Shown: positions 8,261-19,431, counted from the stretch's first letter. The stretch: 64,000 nucleotides of DNA from Ureibacillus terrenus (GCF_006569205.1 NZ_VIGD01000010.1:1-64000), one strand, 5' to 3'. The notes: a model not told the origin generated them from the letters alone. Translations and numbers: made by a program.

Positions 8261-9205
8261 TTGAAAAGACAAATCATTGACAAAATTGAACAATATGACA
8301 CTATCATCATTCACCGGCACATCCGTCCAGACCCGGATGCTTACGGATCCCAATTTGGATTAAAAGCGTTAATTCAAGATAACTATCCGGACAAAAAAGT
8401 GTATGCGGTTGGCACCCATGATGAATGTCTCTCTTATCTGGGCTGTCCGGATACCGTTTCCGATGAAGAATACAAAGGTGCTCTTGTCATTGTAACCGAT
8501 ACCGCAAATACCGGCAGAATCGATGACGATCGGTATTCCCGAGGAGATTTTCTCATAAAAATCGATCATCATCCAAATGATGACGCCTATGGGGATTTGT
8601 TATGGGTCAATACAGGATCCAGTTCTTGCAGCGAGATGATTTATGAATTGTATGAAGAAGGCCGGGAATATAAAAATTGGAAGTTGTCTGAAAATGGCGC
8701 GAAATTCCTTTTTGCGGGAATTGTCGGGGACACTGGGAGATTTTTATATCCAAGCACGACGACAAGAACTTTTGAAATTGCTGGGCAATTGATCAATTAT
8801 CCATTCGACCGCAACGCAATTTTCAATGGCATGTATGAGATGGATTCAAACCTGTTAAAATTGCAGGGGTACGTGTATCAAAACTTTGTAATGGATGAAA
8901 ATGGTGCCGCGTATATCAAACTTCCGAAAGAACTTTTGGAAGAATTTGGTGTGACGGTTTCCGAAACCTCCTCTTTGGTAGGGTCTCTCAGCAATATTAA
9001 AGGGGTCCGTGCATGGATCATGTTTGTTGAAGAACCGAATGAGATCCGTGTAAGACTGCGCTCAAAGGGTCCCGTTGTGAACCAGCTTGCAAAAAAATAC
9101 AATGGCGGCGGACATCCTCTGGCGGCAGGGGCAACCGTCCATTCATGGGAAGAAGCGGAACAGGTCATTGCGGATTTACAACAACTTTGCAAAGAGTACC
9201 GATAA
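8261..9205 (+). CDS. nrnA: NanoRNase / pAp phosphatase NrnA
   Basis: DHH-DHHA1 phosphoesterase that degrades 2-5 nucleotide RNAs and dephosphorylates 3'-phosphoadenosine 5'-phosphate; cytosolic, Mn-dependent. The 314 residues match B. subtilis NrnA (313). Visible motifs: RPDPDAYGS (motif I), TDTANTGRIDD (II), IDHHPNDD (III, the DHH) and the C-terminal GGGHPLAAGA of DHHA1. The start is TTG 8261, seven bases after GGAGGG; a GTG at 8246 in the same frame lies upstream of the ribosome site. dnaE follows after 18 bases, so both are probably cotranscribed. Confidence 0.95.
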   Translation: MKRQIIDKIEQYDTIIIHRHIRPDPDAYGSQFGLKALIQDNYPDKKVYAVGTHDECLSYLGCPDTVSDEEYKGALVIVTDTANTGRIDDDRYSRGDFLIKIDHHPNDDAYGDLLWVNTGSSSCSEMIYELYEEGREYKNWKLSENGAKFLFAGIVGDTGRFLYPSTTTRTFEIAGQLINYPFDRNAIFNGMYEMDSNLLKLQGYVYQNFVMDENGAAYIKLPKELLEEFGVTVSETSSLVGSLSNIKGVRAWIMFVEEPNEIRVRLRSKGPVVNQLAKKYNGGGHPLAAGATVHSWEEAEQVIADLQQLCKEYR

Positions 9206-9223
9206 ATTCAGGAGGGATGCAGA

Positions 9224-12200
9224 TTGTCCGTTTACCCACAAGTACGTACAAGCGCGGATTTATTAAAAAGTACGATCCGTTTGGAGGAACTCATCCCTTT
9301 TTTAGTTGAACAAAAGGCAGAAGCTTGTGCAATTGTCAATTCCAAATTGTACGGGCTTTTGCCTTTTTACCATGGTTTAAAAAAGGCGGGGATTCATCCG
9401 GTCGCCGGTCTTTCGGTACAAGTACGGTTTGAAGGGATCGTTCTGCCCCTCCTGATTTACGCCCAAAACAACGATGGATATAAAAATCTCTTAAAGATTT
9501 CCAGCAGTATAGCCATCACGGAGGATGAACAATTGCCGTTCAAGTGGCTCAAAGGCTATTCAAAGGGAATCTGTGTGGTGATTCCGGCTGACAAAGATCA
9601 TGCCATCTGGTTGAAGCATGTTTCCTCCATTGAAATTTTGCAAGGAGTTTTTCGTGGACGGATATGGATTGGAGTTTCCCGGGGCGAAGGGGAAAAATCA
9701 CCTGCCGAGGACGAAATTATCCGTTTGGGGGAAACATTTAACATCCCCATTATGGCCCTTCATGAATGCCTCTATTTAAAACGGGAAGACGCATTCAGCT
9801 ATCGGGTTGCACGAAGCATCGATCAGGGAATCAAGCTAAGCGAACAAATGCAAATGAGTGAAGAAGAACACCATTATACTCCGACCGGAAGCGAATGGAT
9901 GGAATGGTTTCATGATCATCCGGAATGGCTGGAAGAAAGCAGGAAAATGCTTTCCGGCTGCCATGCGGATATCGAATCGAAGGGGCACATCATGCCCAAA
10001 TATCCTTTGCCTGCAGGACAAAGTGCGGAAAAGGTGCTGAAAGCATTGGCCATAAAAGGATTAAAAGAGAGGTTAAAAACGGATGTCCCGGATCCAGTCT
10101 ATCTTGACCGCCTGGACCATGAATTGGAAATCATCTGTTCGATGGGCTTTGCAGATTATTTTTTAATTGTGGCAGACTTTATGAATTATGCCCGGGAGCA
10201 GCGAATTTTGACGGGGCCCGGAAGAGGATCTTCAGCAGGTTCGCTCGTTGCTTATTCTTTATACATTACCCAGGTGGATCCGATTCGTTACGGGCTTTTG
10301 TTTGAACGTTTTCTAAATCCTGAGCGGGTTTCAATGCCGGATATCGATATAGACTTTGTGGATACAAGACGGCACGAAGTCATTCAATATGTTGCAAAAA
10401 AATATGGGGAAAAACATGTGGCGCAAATCATCACCTTCGGAACTTTGTCTGCAAAAGCCGTCGCCAGGGATGTTGCAAGGATGTTCAATTTTGAACCGGA
10501 AACCTTGGAAATGATTTCCCGCCTGATTCCAAATAGATTGGGCATCACGTTAATAGAAGCTTACGACGCAAGCGAACCGTTCAGAAAATGGATCGGGGAG
10601 GAACCCATCCGAAAACGTTGGTTTGAAACGGCATTAAAGTTGGAAGGGTTGCCCAGAAATGCATCCACCCATGCCGCAGGGGTGGTATTATGCCCAATGC
10701 CATTGGTGGAAGTGGTACCAATTGAAAAGGGGCATGACGGGATTTTCATCACCCAATGGCCAATGCAGGAAGTGGAACAGATGGGCTTGTTAAAAATGGA
10801 CTTCCTGGGGCTGCGCAATTTAACAATGATTGAACAAATTCTAAAAATGATTCATTATAACCGAAATATATACATTGATTTAAATGAAATTCCATTGGAT
10901 GACCGGAAAACGTTTGAACTGTTGCAGCATGGGGATACATTGGGGATCTTCCAGTTGGAATCGGAAGGCATGAGAAATGCATTGCGGGAAATTGTTCCTA
11001 CCCGTTTTTCCGATATTGTTGCAGTCAATGCCCTTTACAGACCCGGACCGATGCAATTTATACCGGTTTATGCGAGAAGAAAAAAAGGGTTGGAGCCTGT
11101 TGTGATGCCCCATCCGGATTTGGAGCCGATTTTGGGGGAAACGTATGGAATCATTGTGTATCAGGAACAAATCATGCAAATCGCCCATCGATTAGCAGGG
11201 TTTTCTTTGGGGCAGGCCGACTTGCTGAGACGCGCGGTGAGCAAGAAAAAACGGGAAGTGCTGGAAGAGCAGAGAAAGGCTTTTGTCAATGGGGCAGTAA
11301 AAAATGGATATGGCAAGGAAGTGGCCGAATCGGTGTACGAACAGATTGTCCGGTTCGCCGATTACGGGTTTGCGAAAAGCCATGCGGTGGCATACAGCAT
11401 GATTTCTTACCAGATGGCCTACTTAAAGGCCAATTTCCCATTGGAATTCTATGCGGTCATGATGACCTTTGCAGCGGGAAACCAGGAAAGATTGTTCTCG
11501 TTTATTGTCGAAGCCCGAAGCAAAGGCATAACCGTTTTGCGCCCTTCCCTTCATAAAAGCAGCCGGGGGTTCACCGTGGAAAATGGAAAGATCCGATACG
11601 GTTTGTCTGCCATATCGGGCCTTTCCCAATCATTTTTGCAAAAATTGATACAGGCCCGAAAGGAGCAAGGAGAGTTTCATGATTTGTTCGATTTGGCCGT
11701 TTCTTTAAGCGGCAAGCATTTTAACCGCAAATCAATCGAATCATTGATTAAGGCGGGGGTGCTCGATGACTTCGGAAAGGATCGGGCAACGCTTCTTGCG
11801 ACGATTGAAGCGGCGGAAAAGCATGCTAAAATTGCCCGTCCGACGGATGAAGATGATTTGTTCGCTTCGCAAACTTCTTTATTTGGCAAGCCCAAATACC
11901 AGGAAGCAGAACCGATGCCGGATAAGATCAAATTGCAATTTGAAAAGGAAGTATTTGGATTTTATTTATCCGAACATCCTGCCACAAATGTCCGAAAACG
12001 AATACAAGTGAATACAAATACGCTTCTTGTAAAAAGCGCTCCCCAAGATGCGTATGTTAAATTGGTGGGGATGGTCGAGTCCATTCACCAAATTCGCACG
12101 AAAAAAGGGGAACTGATGGCTTTTGTCCAAGTGCAAGATGAGTTTGGTGCAATTTCGGCCACAATCTTCCCGAAACTGTATAATGACTGCCTTGGATGGA

Positions 12201-12295
12201 TCAAGGAAGACGCAATGGTGTATATGGAAGGGAAAGTGCAATACCGCTTCAATCAGCCGCAAATCGTCGTAAAAATAATAAAATTCATTCAATAA
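9224..12295 (+). CDS. dnaE: DNA polymerase III alpha subunit DnaE (short, degenerate PHP domain)
   Basis: Replicative C-family polymerase; in Bacillales DnaE extends primers before PolC takes over. The 1023 residues are about 90 fewer than B. subtilis DnaE (1115). The polymerase core is intact, with GPGRGSSAGS and the catalytic Asp pair in PDIDIDFVDTRR, a helix-hairpin-helix region and a C-terminal OB fold (about 940-1010). The N-terminal PHP domain has lost the HxHS metal motif: it reads PQVRTS where active domains carry His residues, so proofreading through PHP is unlikely. The start is TTG 9224, seven bases after AGGAGGG. Confidence 0.95.
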   Translation: MSVYPQVRTSADLLKSTIRLEELIPFLVEQKAEACAIVNSKLYGLLPFYHGLKKAGIHPVAGLSVQVRFEGIVLPLLIYAQNNDGYKNLLKISSSIAITEDEQLPFKWLKGYSKGICVVIPADKDHAIWLKHVSSIEILQGVFRGRIWIGVSRGEGEKSPAEDEIIRLGETFNIPIMALHECLYLKREDAFSYRVARSIDQGIKLSEQMQMSEEEHHYTPTGSEWMEWFHDHPEWLEESRKMLSGCHADIESKGHIMPKYPLPAGQSAEKVLKALAIKGLKERLKTDVPDPVYLDRLDHELEIICSMGFADYFLIVADFMNYAREQRILTGPGRGSSAGSLVAYSLYITQVDPIRYGLLFERFLNPERVSMPDIDIDFVDTRRHEVIQYVAKKYGEKHVAQIITFGTLSAKAVARDVARMFNFEPETLEMISRLIPNRLGITLIEAYDASEPFRKWIGEEPIRKRWFETALKLEGLPRNASTHAAGVVLCPMPLVEVVPIEKGHDGIFITQWPMQEVEQMGLLKMDFLGLRNLTMIEQILKMIHYNRNIYIDLNEIPLDDRKTFELLQHGDTLGIFQLESEGMRNALREIVPTRFSDIVAVNALYRPGPMQFIPVYARRKKGLEPVVMPHPDLEPILGETYGIIVYQEQIMQIAHRLAGFSLGQADLLRRAVSKKKREVLEEQRKAFVNGAVKNGYGKEVAESVYEQIVRFADYGFAKSHAVAYSMISYQMAYLKANFPLEFYAVMMTFAAGNQERLFSFIVEARSKGITVLRPSLHKSSRGFTVENGKIRYGLSAISGLSQSFLQKLIQARKEQGEFHDLFDLAVSLSGKHFNRKSIESLIKAGVLDDFGKDRATLLATIEAAEKHAKIARPTDEDDLFASQTSLFGKPKYQEAEPMPDKIKLQFEKEVFGFYLSEHPATNVRKRIQVNTNTLLVKSAPQDAYVKLVGMVESIHQIRTKKGELMAFVQVQDEFGAISATIFPKLYNDCLGWIKEDAMVYMEGKVQYRFNQPQIVVKIIKFIQ

Positions 12296-12321
12296 CGAGA
12301 TAATTTTATACAGGAATTACG

Positions 12322-12349
12322 AAAACTGTGCAATTTTGCACAGTTTTTT
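12322..12349 (+). terminator. Terminator of nrnA-dnaE
   Basis: An 11-bp stem (12322-12332 with 12337-12347, ACTGTGCA/TGCACAGT core) with a 4-base loop and a run of Ts to 12349. Confidence 0.9.
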
Positions 12350-12350
12350 C

Positions 12351-12406
12351 TTTACAAATCGGAAGACATTTTGTAAACTGGAACAAAAGTGGTCTGACCA
12401 CTTTTG
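12351..12406 (+). promoter_or_regulatory. Promoter with FadR-type operator for gntR-accD-accA
   Basis: A -35 TTTACA (12351-12356), 17-bp spacer and -10 TAAACT (12374-12379) put the transcription start near 12386. Directly over it lies a perfect inverted repeat with 11-base arms (CAAAAGTGGTC at 12384-12394, GACCACTTTTG at 12396-12406) and one central base. The core TGGTCTGACCA equals the operator core of E. coli FadR and relatives. The next gene encodes a FadR-type protein, so autorepression is likely. Confidence 0.8.
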
Positions 12407-12424
12407 AAGAGGCATATACTTATT

Positions 12425-13135
12425 ATGGATAGAATGAATGCTCGATATAAGGGGTTGTTAAAAAAATCTAAAGTGGACATGAATGAAAAACAAGAAAATA
12501 AAAAGGTCTTTTTGGAAATCGTTAGTAAATTGAAGGACATCATCATTACCCAAAAACTAAAACCCGGGGATAAACTTCCCTCCGAAAGAGTTTTATCCGA
12601 AATGTTGGGCGTTGGACGTTCTTCAGTGAGAGAAGCGTTGCGCAGCCTGGAGCTGCTTGGAATTATCGAAACCCGCCACGGGGGAGGGACGTTTTTGGCT
12701 TCCTCCCAGCAATACCGGTTGGTTGAATTGTTGGCGACCTTTATCCTGCAGGAGAACCAGTCGATCCAAGACGTTCATAAAACGAGGGAAATTCATGAAA
12801 GGGAAGCCATCCGCATTATTTGTTCAAATGAAAGATTAAGAGAACTTCCCGTATGGGAAAGCTTGTTTTTGAATATCGAATTGGAAACAGATGTTATTCG
12901 GGACCATATTTTGCGTGAACTTATGATCGCTTCTGAAAACCGGCTGGCTTTGAGAATATGGATTCAACTCGCCGCTTATAGCGCAGGTTCATTAAGAAAA
13001 GTCACTACAGAGGAAGAAAAGCCCATTTTACAAAGGCTTTTGAAGTCATTGCAGCTTGGATATGAAAAGGAAGCATTAGAAGCATATAGTGAATGGATGG
13101 ATTATTTGAAAAAACATGATGATAAAAATGATTAA
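12425..13135 (+). CDS. GntR/FadR-family transcriptional regulator
   Basis: Predicted DNA-binding repressor. An N-terminal winged helix (about residues 25-90 with KPGDKLPSERVLSEMLGVGR, SSVREALRSLELLG and the wing ETRHGGGTFL) is followed by a helical effector-binding domain of about 140 residues. accD starts 15 bases after its stop, so regulator and carboxyltransferase subunits form an operon. I chose ATG 12425, about 39 bases after the predicted transcript start and 12 after GAAGAGG; ATG 12479 (MNEKQENK) would give a more typical N-terminus but has no good ribosome site. In B. subtilis this position holds the malic enzyme gene ytsJ. Effector unknown; an acyl-CoA or malonyl-CoA is a reasonable guess. 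Confidence 0.85.
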   Translation: MDRMNARYKGLLKKSKVDMNEKQENKKVFLEIVSKLKDIIITQKLKPGDKLPSERVLSEMLGVGRSSVREALRSLELLGIIETRHGGGTFLASSQQYRLVELLATFILQENQSIQDVHKTREIHEREAIRIICSNERLRELPVWESLFLNIELETDVIRDHILRELMIASENRLALRIWIQLAAYSAGSLRKVTTEEEKPILQRLLKSLQLGYEKEALEAYSEWMDYLKKHDDKND

Positions 13136-13150
13136 TTAGGAGGAAAAAGT

Positions 13151-14023
13151 GTGGCAATAAAAAATTTGCTGACTATAAACAGAAAAAAGACGAAAGGGGC
13201 TCTCGCCAATCCGAAAAAAGAAAGCTCGTTTCCGGCGGATTTGATGACGAAATGTCCATCATGCCGAAAAATCTTTCTGACAAAAGAAGTGGAAACGAAT
13301 CTGAAAGTATGCCCTAATTGTGATCATCATTTTAAAATGACCGCTTGGGAGAGAATCGACTCTTTCCTGGATCCGGAAACATTTACACCGTTTGACGAGC
13401 ATTTGCGTACGACAAATCCTTTAAATTTCCCATCCTATATCGAAAAAGTGGAAGCGGACATGAAGAAGACGGGACTTTCTGAAGCGGTGCTCACCGGCAG
13501 CGGAACATTAAAGGGAGAAAAAGTCGTTGTAGCGGTGATGGATTCCCATTTCCGCATGGGTTCAATGGGCTCTGTAGTGGGTGAAAAAATTACCCGCGCC
13601 ATCGAGAAAGCGACTGAAATGCAAGTGCCTTTCATCATCTTTACCGCAAGCGGCGGTGCCCGGATGCAGGAAGGCGTCATTTCTTTGATGCAAATGGCGA
13701 AAACAAGCGTTGCTTTAAAACGCCATAGCGAGGAAGGATTGCTGTTTATTTCCATCATGACAGATCCGACGACTGGCGGCGTTTCTGCAAGTTTTGCTTC
13801 TTTGGGAGATATCAACATTGCCGAACCGAAAGCCCTCATCGGTTTTGCCGGTAGAAGGGTGATTGAGCAGACGGTTCGGGAAAAATTGCCTGATGATTTT
13901 CAAACCGCAGAATTTCTATTAGCCCATGGCCAATTGGACGCAATTTTCCATCGAAAGGAAATGCGGGATAAAGTGGCGACGATTGTGAAATTGCACAAGA
14001 GAGGGGGAGTTTCTGGTGTCTAA
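13151..14023 (+). CDS. accD: Acetyl-CoA carboxylase carboxyltransferase subunit beta
   Basis: Transfers the carboxyl group from biotinylated AccB to acetyl-CoA, giving malonyl-CoA, the first step of fatty acid synthesis; works as an A2D2 tetramer with AccA. The 290 residues carry the N-terminal zinc ribbon (Cys35, Cys38, Cys54, Cys57) and the crotonase-fold core with [10 protein letters not shown]. The start is GTG 13151 after AGGAGG. It overlaps accA by 8 bases. Confidence 0.96.
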   Translation: MAIKNLLTINRKKTKGALANPKKESSFPADLMTKCPSCRKIFLTKEVETNLKVCPNCDHHFKMTAWERIDSFLDPETFTPFDEHLRTTNPLNFPSYIEKVEADMKKTGLSEAVLTGSGTLKGEKVVVAVMDSHFRMGSMGSVVGEKITRAIEKATEMQVPFIIFTASGGARMQEGVISLMQMAKTSVALKRHSEEGLLFISIMTDPTTGGVSASFASLGDINIAEPKALIGFAGRRVIEQTVREKLPDDFQTAEFLLAHGQLDAIFHRKEMRDKVATIVKLHKRGGVSGV

Positions 14024-14978
14024 GTCGATGTCTTTTGAAGAACCGATTATTAAGCTGAGACAAAAAATTGAGGAATTGAGGGAACTGGCGAAGTCGGCGG
14101 ATGTGGATATGTCCGAAGAAATCAGAACATTGGAAGAACGTTTGCACCAATTGGAGTTGAAAATTTATTCAAACATGGAACCATGGGACCGGGTGCAGGT
14201 TGCGAGAAATCCGGAACGTCCGACAACGCTGGATTATATAGAAAAAATATTTACGGATTTTATCGAACTCCATGGCGACCGTTGTTTTGGCAATGATGAA
14301 GCAATTGTTGGAGGAATCGCGTTTTTTGATGGCCAACCTGTCACGGTCATTGGACATCAGCGCGGGAAAGCAACCAAGGAAAACATACGGCGGAATTTTG
14401 GGATGCCCCATCCGGAAGGTTACCGAAAAGCATTGCGTTTAATGAAGCAGGCGGAAAAATTTCGCCGTCCTATTATTTGTTTTATCGATACGAAAGGGGC
14501 TTATCCAGGGAAAGCTGCGGAAGAACGTGGGCAAAGCGAAGCCATCGCAAGAAATTTGTTTGAAATGGCCGGCTTGAAAGTGCCTGTCATCTGCGTTGTC
14601 ATTGGGGAAGGAGGAAGCGGTGGTGCATTGGCGCTGGGGGTGACCAACCGCATCTATATGCTGGAGAATTCCACATACTCCGTCATTTCCCCTGAAGGTG
14701 CCGCTTCAATTTTGTGGAAGGATGCCGCCCTTGCAAAACAGGCGGCTGAAGCGATGAAAATAACGGCCCAAGACTTGAAAAAAATGGGAATCATAGATGA
14801 AATTATCCCTGAAGTGACAGGAGGGGCCCATCGCGATCCGGAAACACAAGCAAACATTTTAAAGCAATATTTGAAAAAAGGGCTTGATGAATTATCGGCC
14901 ATGTCGGAAGAAGAAATTATTCGGGACCGGTACGAGAAATTCCGGAAAATAGGGGATTTTATTGAAGAATCCGTTTAA
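14016..14978 (+). CDS. accA: Acetyl-CoA carboxylase carboxyltransferase subunit alpha
   Basis: Partner of AccD in carboxyl transfer. The 320 residues begin with the helical region of the family ([17 protein letters not shown]) and continue into the crotonase-like core with [14 protein letters not shown] and [10 protein letters not shown]. The start is GTG 14016, inside the end of accD, with AGAGGGGGAG upstream, so translation is coupled. The length matches other Bacillales (about 325). Confidence 0.96.
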   Translation: MSKSMSFEEPIIKLRQKIEELRELAKSADVDMSEEIRTLEERLHQLELKIYSNMEPWDRVQVARNPERPTTLDYIEKIFTDFIELHGDRCFGNDEAIVGGIAFFDGQPVTVIGHQRGKATKENIRRNFGMPHPEGYRKALRLMKQAEKFRRPIICFIDTKGAYPGKAAEERGQSEAIARNLFEMAGLKVPVICVVIGEGGSGGALALGVTNRIYMLENSTYSVISPEGAASILWKDAALAKQAAEAMKITAQDLKKMGIIDEIIPEVTGGAHRDPETQANILKQYLKKGLDELSAMSEEEIIRDRYEKFRKIGDFIEESV

Positions 14979-15004
14979 CGGGATGTGAAGAAAATTCTCC
15001 AAGG

Positions 15005-15048
15005 AAATGACAAAATCCAACTATCCATGGATTTTGTCATTTTATTTT
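15005..15048 (+). terminator. Terminator of accDA operon
   Basis: A 14-bp stem (15005-15018 with 15029-15042; AATGACAAAATCC against GGATTTTGTCATT) followed by TTTATTTT. It separates gntR-accDA from pfkA-pyk. Confidence 0.9.
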
Positions 15049-15062
15049 ATAATGAATGTTAA

Positions 15063-16091
<1,029 letters not shown>

Positions 16092-16118
16092 ATCAAACTG
16101 AAAATGGAGAGAATGGAT

Positions 16119-17879
16119 ATGAGAAAGACAAAAATCGTTTGTACAATCGGACCTGCAAGTGAATCTCCCGAGGTTCTGGAAGAACTTATAAAAGCAGGAA
16201 TGAATGTTGCGAGACTGAACTTTTCCCACGGAACCCATGAAGAACATGCAATGCGGATTGCGACGATACGGGATGTTGCCAATAAATTAAATAAAATTGT
16301 CGGCATCCTGCTCGATACAAAAGGTCCCGAAATCAGAACACACGATATGAAAAACGGGGAAGTTCACTTGCAAACGGGACAAGTCATTGATATTTCGATG
16401 AAGGAAGTCCTCGGGGACGAGACTTGTTTTTCCGTAACGTATGACAAATTAATTTATGATGTCGACCAAAACGATATTATTTTATTGGATGACGGACTTA
16501 TTCAATTGCGGGTGCTAGCCAAAGATTATGAAAAAGGATTAATTCATACTATTGTTGAAAATGCCGGGGTGTTGAAAAACAAAAAAGGTGTAAATGTGCC
16601 GGGGGTCTCCATCAAACTGCCTGGCATCACGGAAAAAGATGCAAAGGACATATTATTTGGAATTGAACAAGGAGTAGATTTTATCGCCGCTTCCTTCGTC
16701 CGTACCGCAAAAGATGTGTTGGAAATCCGGGAGCTTCTCGAACAAAACGGCGGAGGGCACATTCAAATCATCCCTAAAATAGAAAACCGGGAAGGCGTGG
16801 ACAATATCGACGAAATCATCGAAGTGTCCGACGGATTAATGGTTGCCCGGGGTGATCTAGGGGTGGAGATTCCTGCGGAAGAAGTCCCTCTTGTACAAAA
16901 AGCGTTGATAAAAAAATGCAATCAATTGGGGAAACCGGTCATTACGGCAACCCAGATGCTGGATTCCATGCAGCGCAATCCTCGGCCAACCCGTGCAGAA
17001 GCAAGCGACGTAGCAAACGCAATCCTCGACGGAACGGATGCGATCATGCTTTCGGGAGAAACGGCTGCCGGCCTTTATCCTGTGGAATCGGTAAAAACGA
17101 TGAACAGAATAGCGGAATTTACGGAAAACTCGTTGGATTATCGTGCGATTGTCCAAACGAGAAGCCGCGAAAAAGAAACTACGATGACAGAAGCCCTTTC
17201 CCAGGCGGTTTCACACACATCCATTAATTTGGGGGTAAAAGCGGTGCTTGCGCCGACAGCGGGCGGTGTGACGGCCAAATTGATCGCCAAATATCGTCCA
17301 GGCGTGCCGATTATCGCCATTACGGATAACCCTTCAACAGCGCAAAAATTGACGCTTGTTTGGGGTGTCTATCCGATTGTTACCCATAAAGCGAAGACAA
17401 CGGATGAAATATTGGAATTGGCGGTGGACGAAGCGCTGAAATATGGTTATGTAAACCATGGAGATGTTGTCATTATCACTGCGGGAGTTCCTGTGGGCGA
17501 ATCAGGAACGACAAACTTGATGAAAGTCCATGTAATCGGCGACCTGTTAGCCCGCGGCCAAGGAATCGGCAAACAATCGGTGGTAGGAAAGGCGGTTGTT
17601 GTGAAAAACGCGGAAGAAGCGCAAGCATATGATGTGGAAGGAAAAATTCTCGTAACCGTCGGAACGGACCGGGAAATGATGCCGGCAATTGAGAAATGCA
17701 TTGGCATTATTACGGAAGAAGGCGGATTGACAAGCCATGCGGCAGTAGTTGGTTTAAGTTTGGGAATCCCTGTCATCGTAGGTGTGAAAGAGGCGACATC
17801 CATCATCCGTCATGGCCAGGAAATTACGATGGATGCGGAAACGGGAGTCATTTATAAAGGTCACGCAAGTGTCCTATAA
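16119..17879 (+). CDS. pyk: Pyruvate kinase with C-terminal PEP-utiliser domain
   Basis: Converts phosphoenolpyruvate and ADP to pyruvate and ATP. The 586 residues comprise the usual pyruvate kinase barrel ([30 protein letters not shown]) and the extra C-terminal domain typical of Bacillales, which resembles the phosphohistidine domain of PEP synthase ([11 protein letters not shown] near residue 540). The start is ATG 16119, seven bases after GGAGAG and matching the B. subtilis N-terminus; ATGs at 16104 and 16113 overlap the ribosome site. Confidence 0.97.
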   Translation: MRKTKIVCTIGPASESPEVLEELIKAGMNVARLNFSHGTHEEHAMRIATIRDVANKLNKIVGILLDTKGPEIRTHDMKNGEVHLQTGQVIDISMKEVLGDETCFSVTYDKLIYDVDQNDIILLDDGLIQLRVLAKDYEKGLIHTIVENAGVLKNKKGVNVPGVSIKLPGITEKDAKDILFGIEQGVDFIAASFVRTAKDVLEIRELLEQNGGGHIQIIPKIENREGVDNIDEIIEVSDGLMVARGDLGVEIPAEEVPLVQKALIKKCNQLGKPVITATQMLDSMQRNPRPTRAEASDVANAILDGTDAIMLSGETAAGLYPVESVKTMNRIAEFTENSLDYRAIVQTRSREKETTMTEALSQAVSHTSINLGVKAVLAPTAGGVTAKLIAKYRPGVPIIAITDNPSTAQKLTLVWGVYPIVTHKAKTTDEILELAVDEALKYGYVNHGDVVIITAGVPVGESGTTNLMKVHVIGDLLARGQGIGKQSVVGKAVVVKNAEEAQAYDVEGKILVTVGTDREMMPAIEKCIGIITEEGGLTSHAAVVGLSLGIPVIVGVKEATSIIRHGQEITMDAETGVIYKGHASVL

Positions 17880-17896
17880 GCAATTAATGAGTAGAA

Positions 17897-17936
17897 GGGC
17901 TGTCTAAAAAGTAAACACTTTTTAACAGCCCTGTTT
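17897..17936 (+). terminator. Terminator of pfkA-pyk
   Basis: The stem GGGCTGT (17897-17903) pairs with ACAGCCC (17925-17931), extended inside by AAAAAGT/ACTTTTT, and is followed by TGTTTT. Between it and fxsA (17937-18086) there is only a weak ECF-like element (TGAAAC at 18019-18024, CGTAAT at 18040-18045, spacer 15). Confidence 0.85.
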
Positions 17937-18086
17937 TGGTCAATTAATCAATACCGTGATGGAAACATCGTGAAAAGGGAATATTGAGAGGAAACTTGCC
18001 GAAAGATTTTTAGTACACTGAAACTTTTTTCTATATTTTCGTAATAAAATTTTGTAAAGGAAAATTACTTTAATGGAGGGTAGTCG

Positions 18087-18476
18087 TTGAAAAAAATCTT
18101 CTTCGCTTCTATCGCGTTTATTCTGTTTGAAATTGCGATGTTTATTGTTGTCGGGAATTGGCTGGGAGTTTTCCCTACATTGCTCCTCATCATACTGGCA
18201 AGTTTGGCAGGGATTGCCATCACGAAAAATCAGGGGTTGAAATCCATTCAAAATATACAGGAAAGCATTTATAGGGGAGAACCACCCGGACATGCAATGA
18301 TTGATGCATTTTTGGTTTTTTTGGGAGGGGTATTGTTCTTGATGCCCGGATTTATTTCGGATTTAATTGCCATGACATTGGTTCTTCCATGGACAAGAAA
18401 AATGTATAAACCTGTAATAATCGAGTGGATTCGAAAAAAAATGGAAAATAAACATGTGATTATAATCCAGAGATAG
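18087..18476 (+). CDS. fxsA: FxsA-family membrane protein (YtzA)
   Basis: A 129-residue membrane protein with hydrophobic segments at about 5-24, 27-45 and 72-95. In E. coli, FxsA overproduction relieves phage T7 exclusion by the F plasmid; its role in Bacillales is unknown. Family features seen are the ASLAGIAITKNQG segment and LMPGFISDLIA. The start is TTG 18087 after GGAGGG. The 3' end overlaps the convergent ytvI by 17 bases. Confidence 0.88.
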   Translation: MKKIFFASIAFILFEIAMFIVVGNWLGVFPTLLLIILASLAGIAITKNQGLKSIQNIQESIYRGEPPGHAMIDAFLVFLGGVLFLMPGFISDLIAMTLVLPWTRKMYKPVIIEWIRKKMENKHVIIIQR

Positions 18477-19431
18477 ATTTTTGTTTTATTTTCACGGCAA
18501 TCAACAAGAAAAACGGACTGAGCAAAATTCCATATACGCCGAACAGCAAAATGGATGCCGCGCTGATGAGAAAGGTGTGGACCGTCCGCAATTGAAAAGT
18601 GGATGCCCACAGCAATGATTCGGTAAGCTGCCTTGTAATTTGTATAAAAATATAGAGCAATAATATGGCCAGGCTCAAAAACTTTTCCCCGATTGCAAAA
18701 AAGTAAATCGAAATAGGGATCAGAAACAGACCGATACCGAAAAACGGCAAAACATCCGCGAAAGAAATCAAAAACGCTTTGTTGACCGGATTTTCAAATC
18801 GCAGCAGTGCAAGTCCAATGCTGAGCAGAAAGAAAGTGATTATAAACAATTGAAAATTCACGAACAAAAAATAGCTGAATAAACTGGTTGCTTTCGCAAA
18901 ATACTTTTTCCAAATGGTGCGGTATTGTTTTGGAACATAGATAAAAAACCAGTGCCGGTCCCTTTTGGATTCGAATATGGCAAAGAAGAAAGCTACGAAA
19001 AAAATAAATATTTCAAACAAATACTGGAAGATATCCTGCAAATAACTAGCCATTCCCATAAGGGCGGTATCGATATATTTCAATGATTGTTTAAAAATGT
19101 TTTCTAAAATAATCATGTATTCGGAATCAAATAGCTGAAGTTCTTCCACCTGCTTTTTGATTTCGGGATAAATGGCTATAATGCTTTGAATTGTAATATA
19201 AAAAAAGGAATAAAATGATATAAAAATAAATATAGATATAATGATGGCGCTTATGATATAAGGTAGTTTCAATCGTTGATGGCAAAATTGGATCATCGGA
19301 TATAATAAATACGCAAAGAAAATGGCAAGGGAAATCGGCAATACCAGCCAAAGCAGCACAAAATATAGGACGAGGACAAAAAATTGGAGAATATTTTTGT
19401 TAGAATAAACAGAAAATTTATTCAATTGCAA
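18460..19431 (-). CDS. ytvI: YtvI-like AI-2E-family membrane protein
   Basis: A 323-residue polytopic membrane protein with about seven hydrophobic segments: a pair near the N-terminus, one at 55-75, and a cluster from about 145 to the C-terminus. Overall pattern and neighbours point to the AI-2E/PerM transporter family and to B. subtilis YtvI, which is linked to sporulation. It is about 45 residues shorter than B. subtilis YtvI and very rich in Phe and Ile. The start is TTG 19431, behind AGGGGTGA on the minus strand. Unlike B. subtilis the gene faces fxsA and overlaps it. Confidence 0.75.
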   Translation of the reverse strand: MQLNKFSVYSNKNILQFFVLVLYFVLLWLVLPISLAIFFAYLLYPMIQFCHQRLKLPYIISAIIISIFIFISFYSFFYITIQSIIAIYPEIKKQVEELQLFDSEYMIILENIFKQSLKYIDTALMGMASYLQDIFQYLFEIFIFFVAFFFAIFESKRDRHWFFIYVPKQYRTIWKKYFAKATSLFSYFLFVNFQLFIITFFLLSIGLALLRFENPVNKAFLISFADVLPFFGIGLFLIPISIYFFAIGEKFLSLAILLLYIFIQITRQLTESLLWASTFQLRTVHTFLISAASILLFGVYGILLSPFFLLIAVKIKQKSISGL

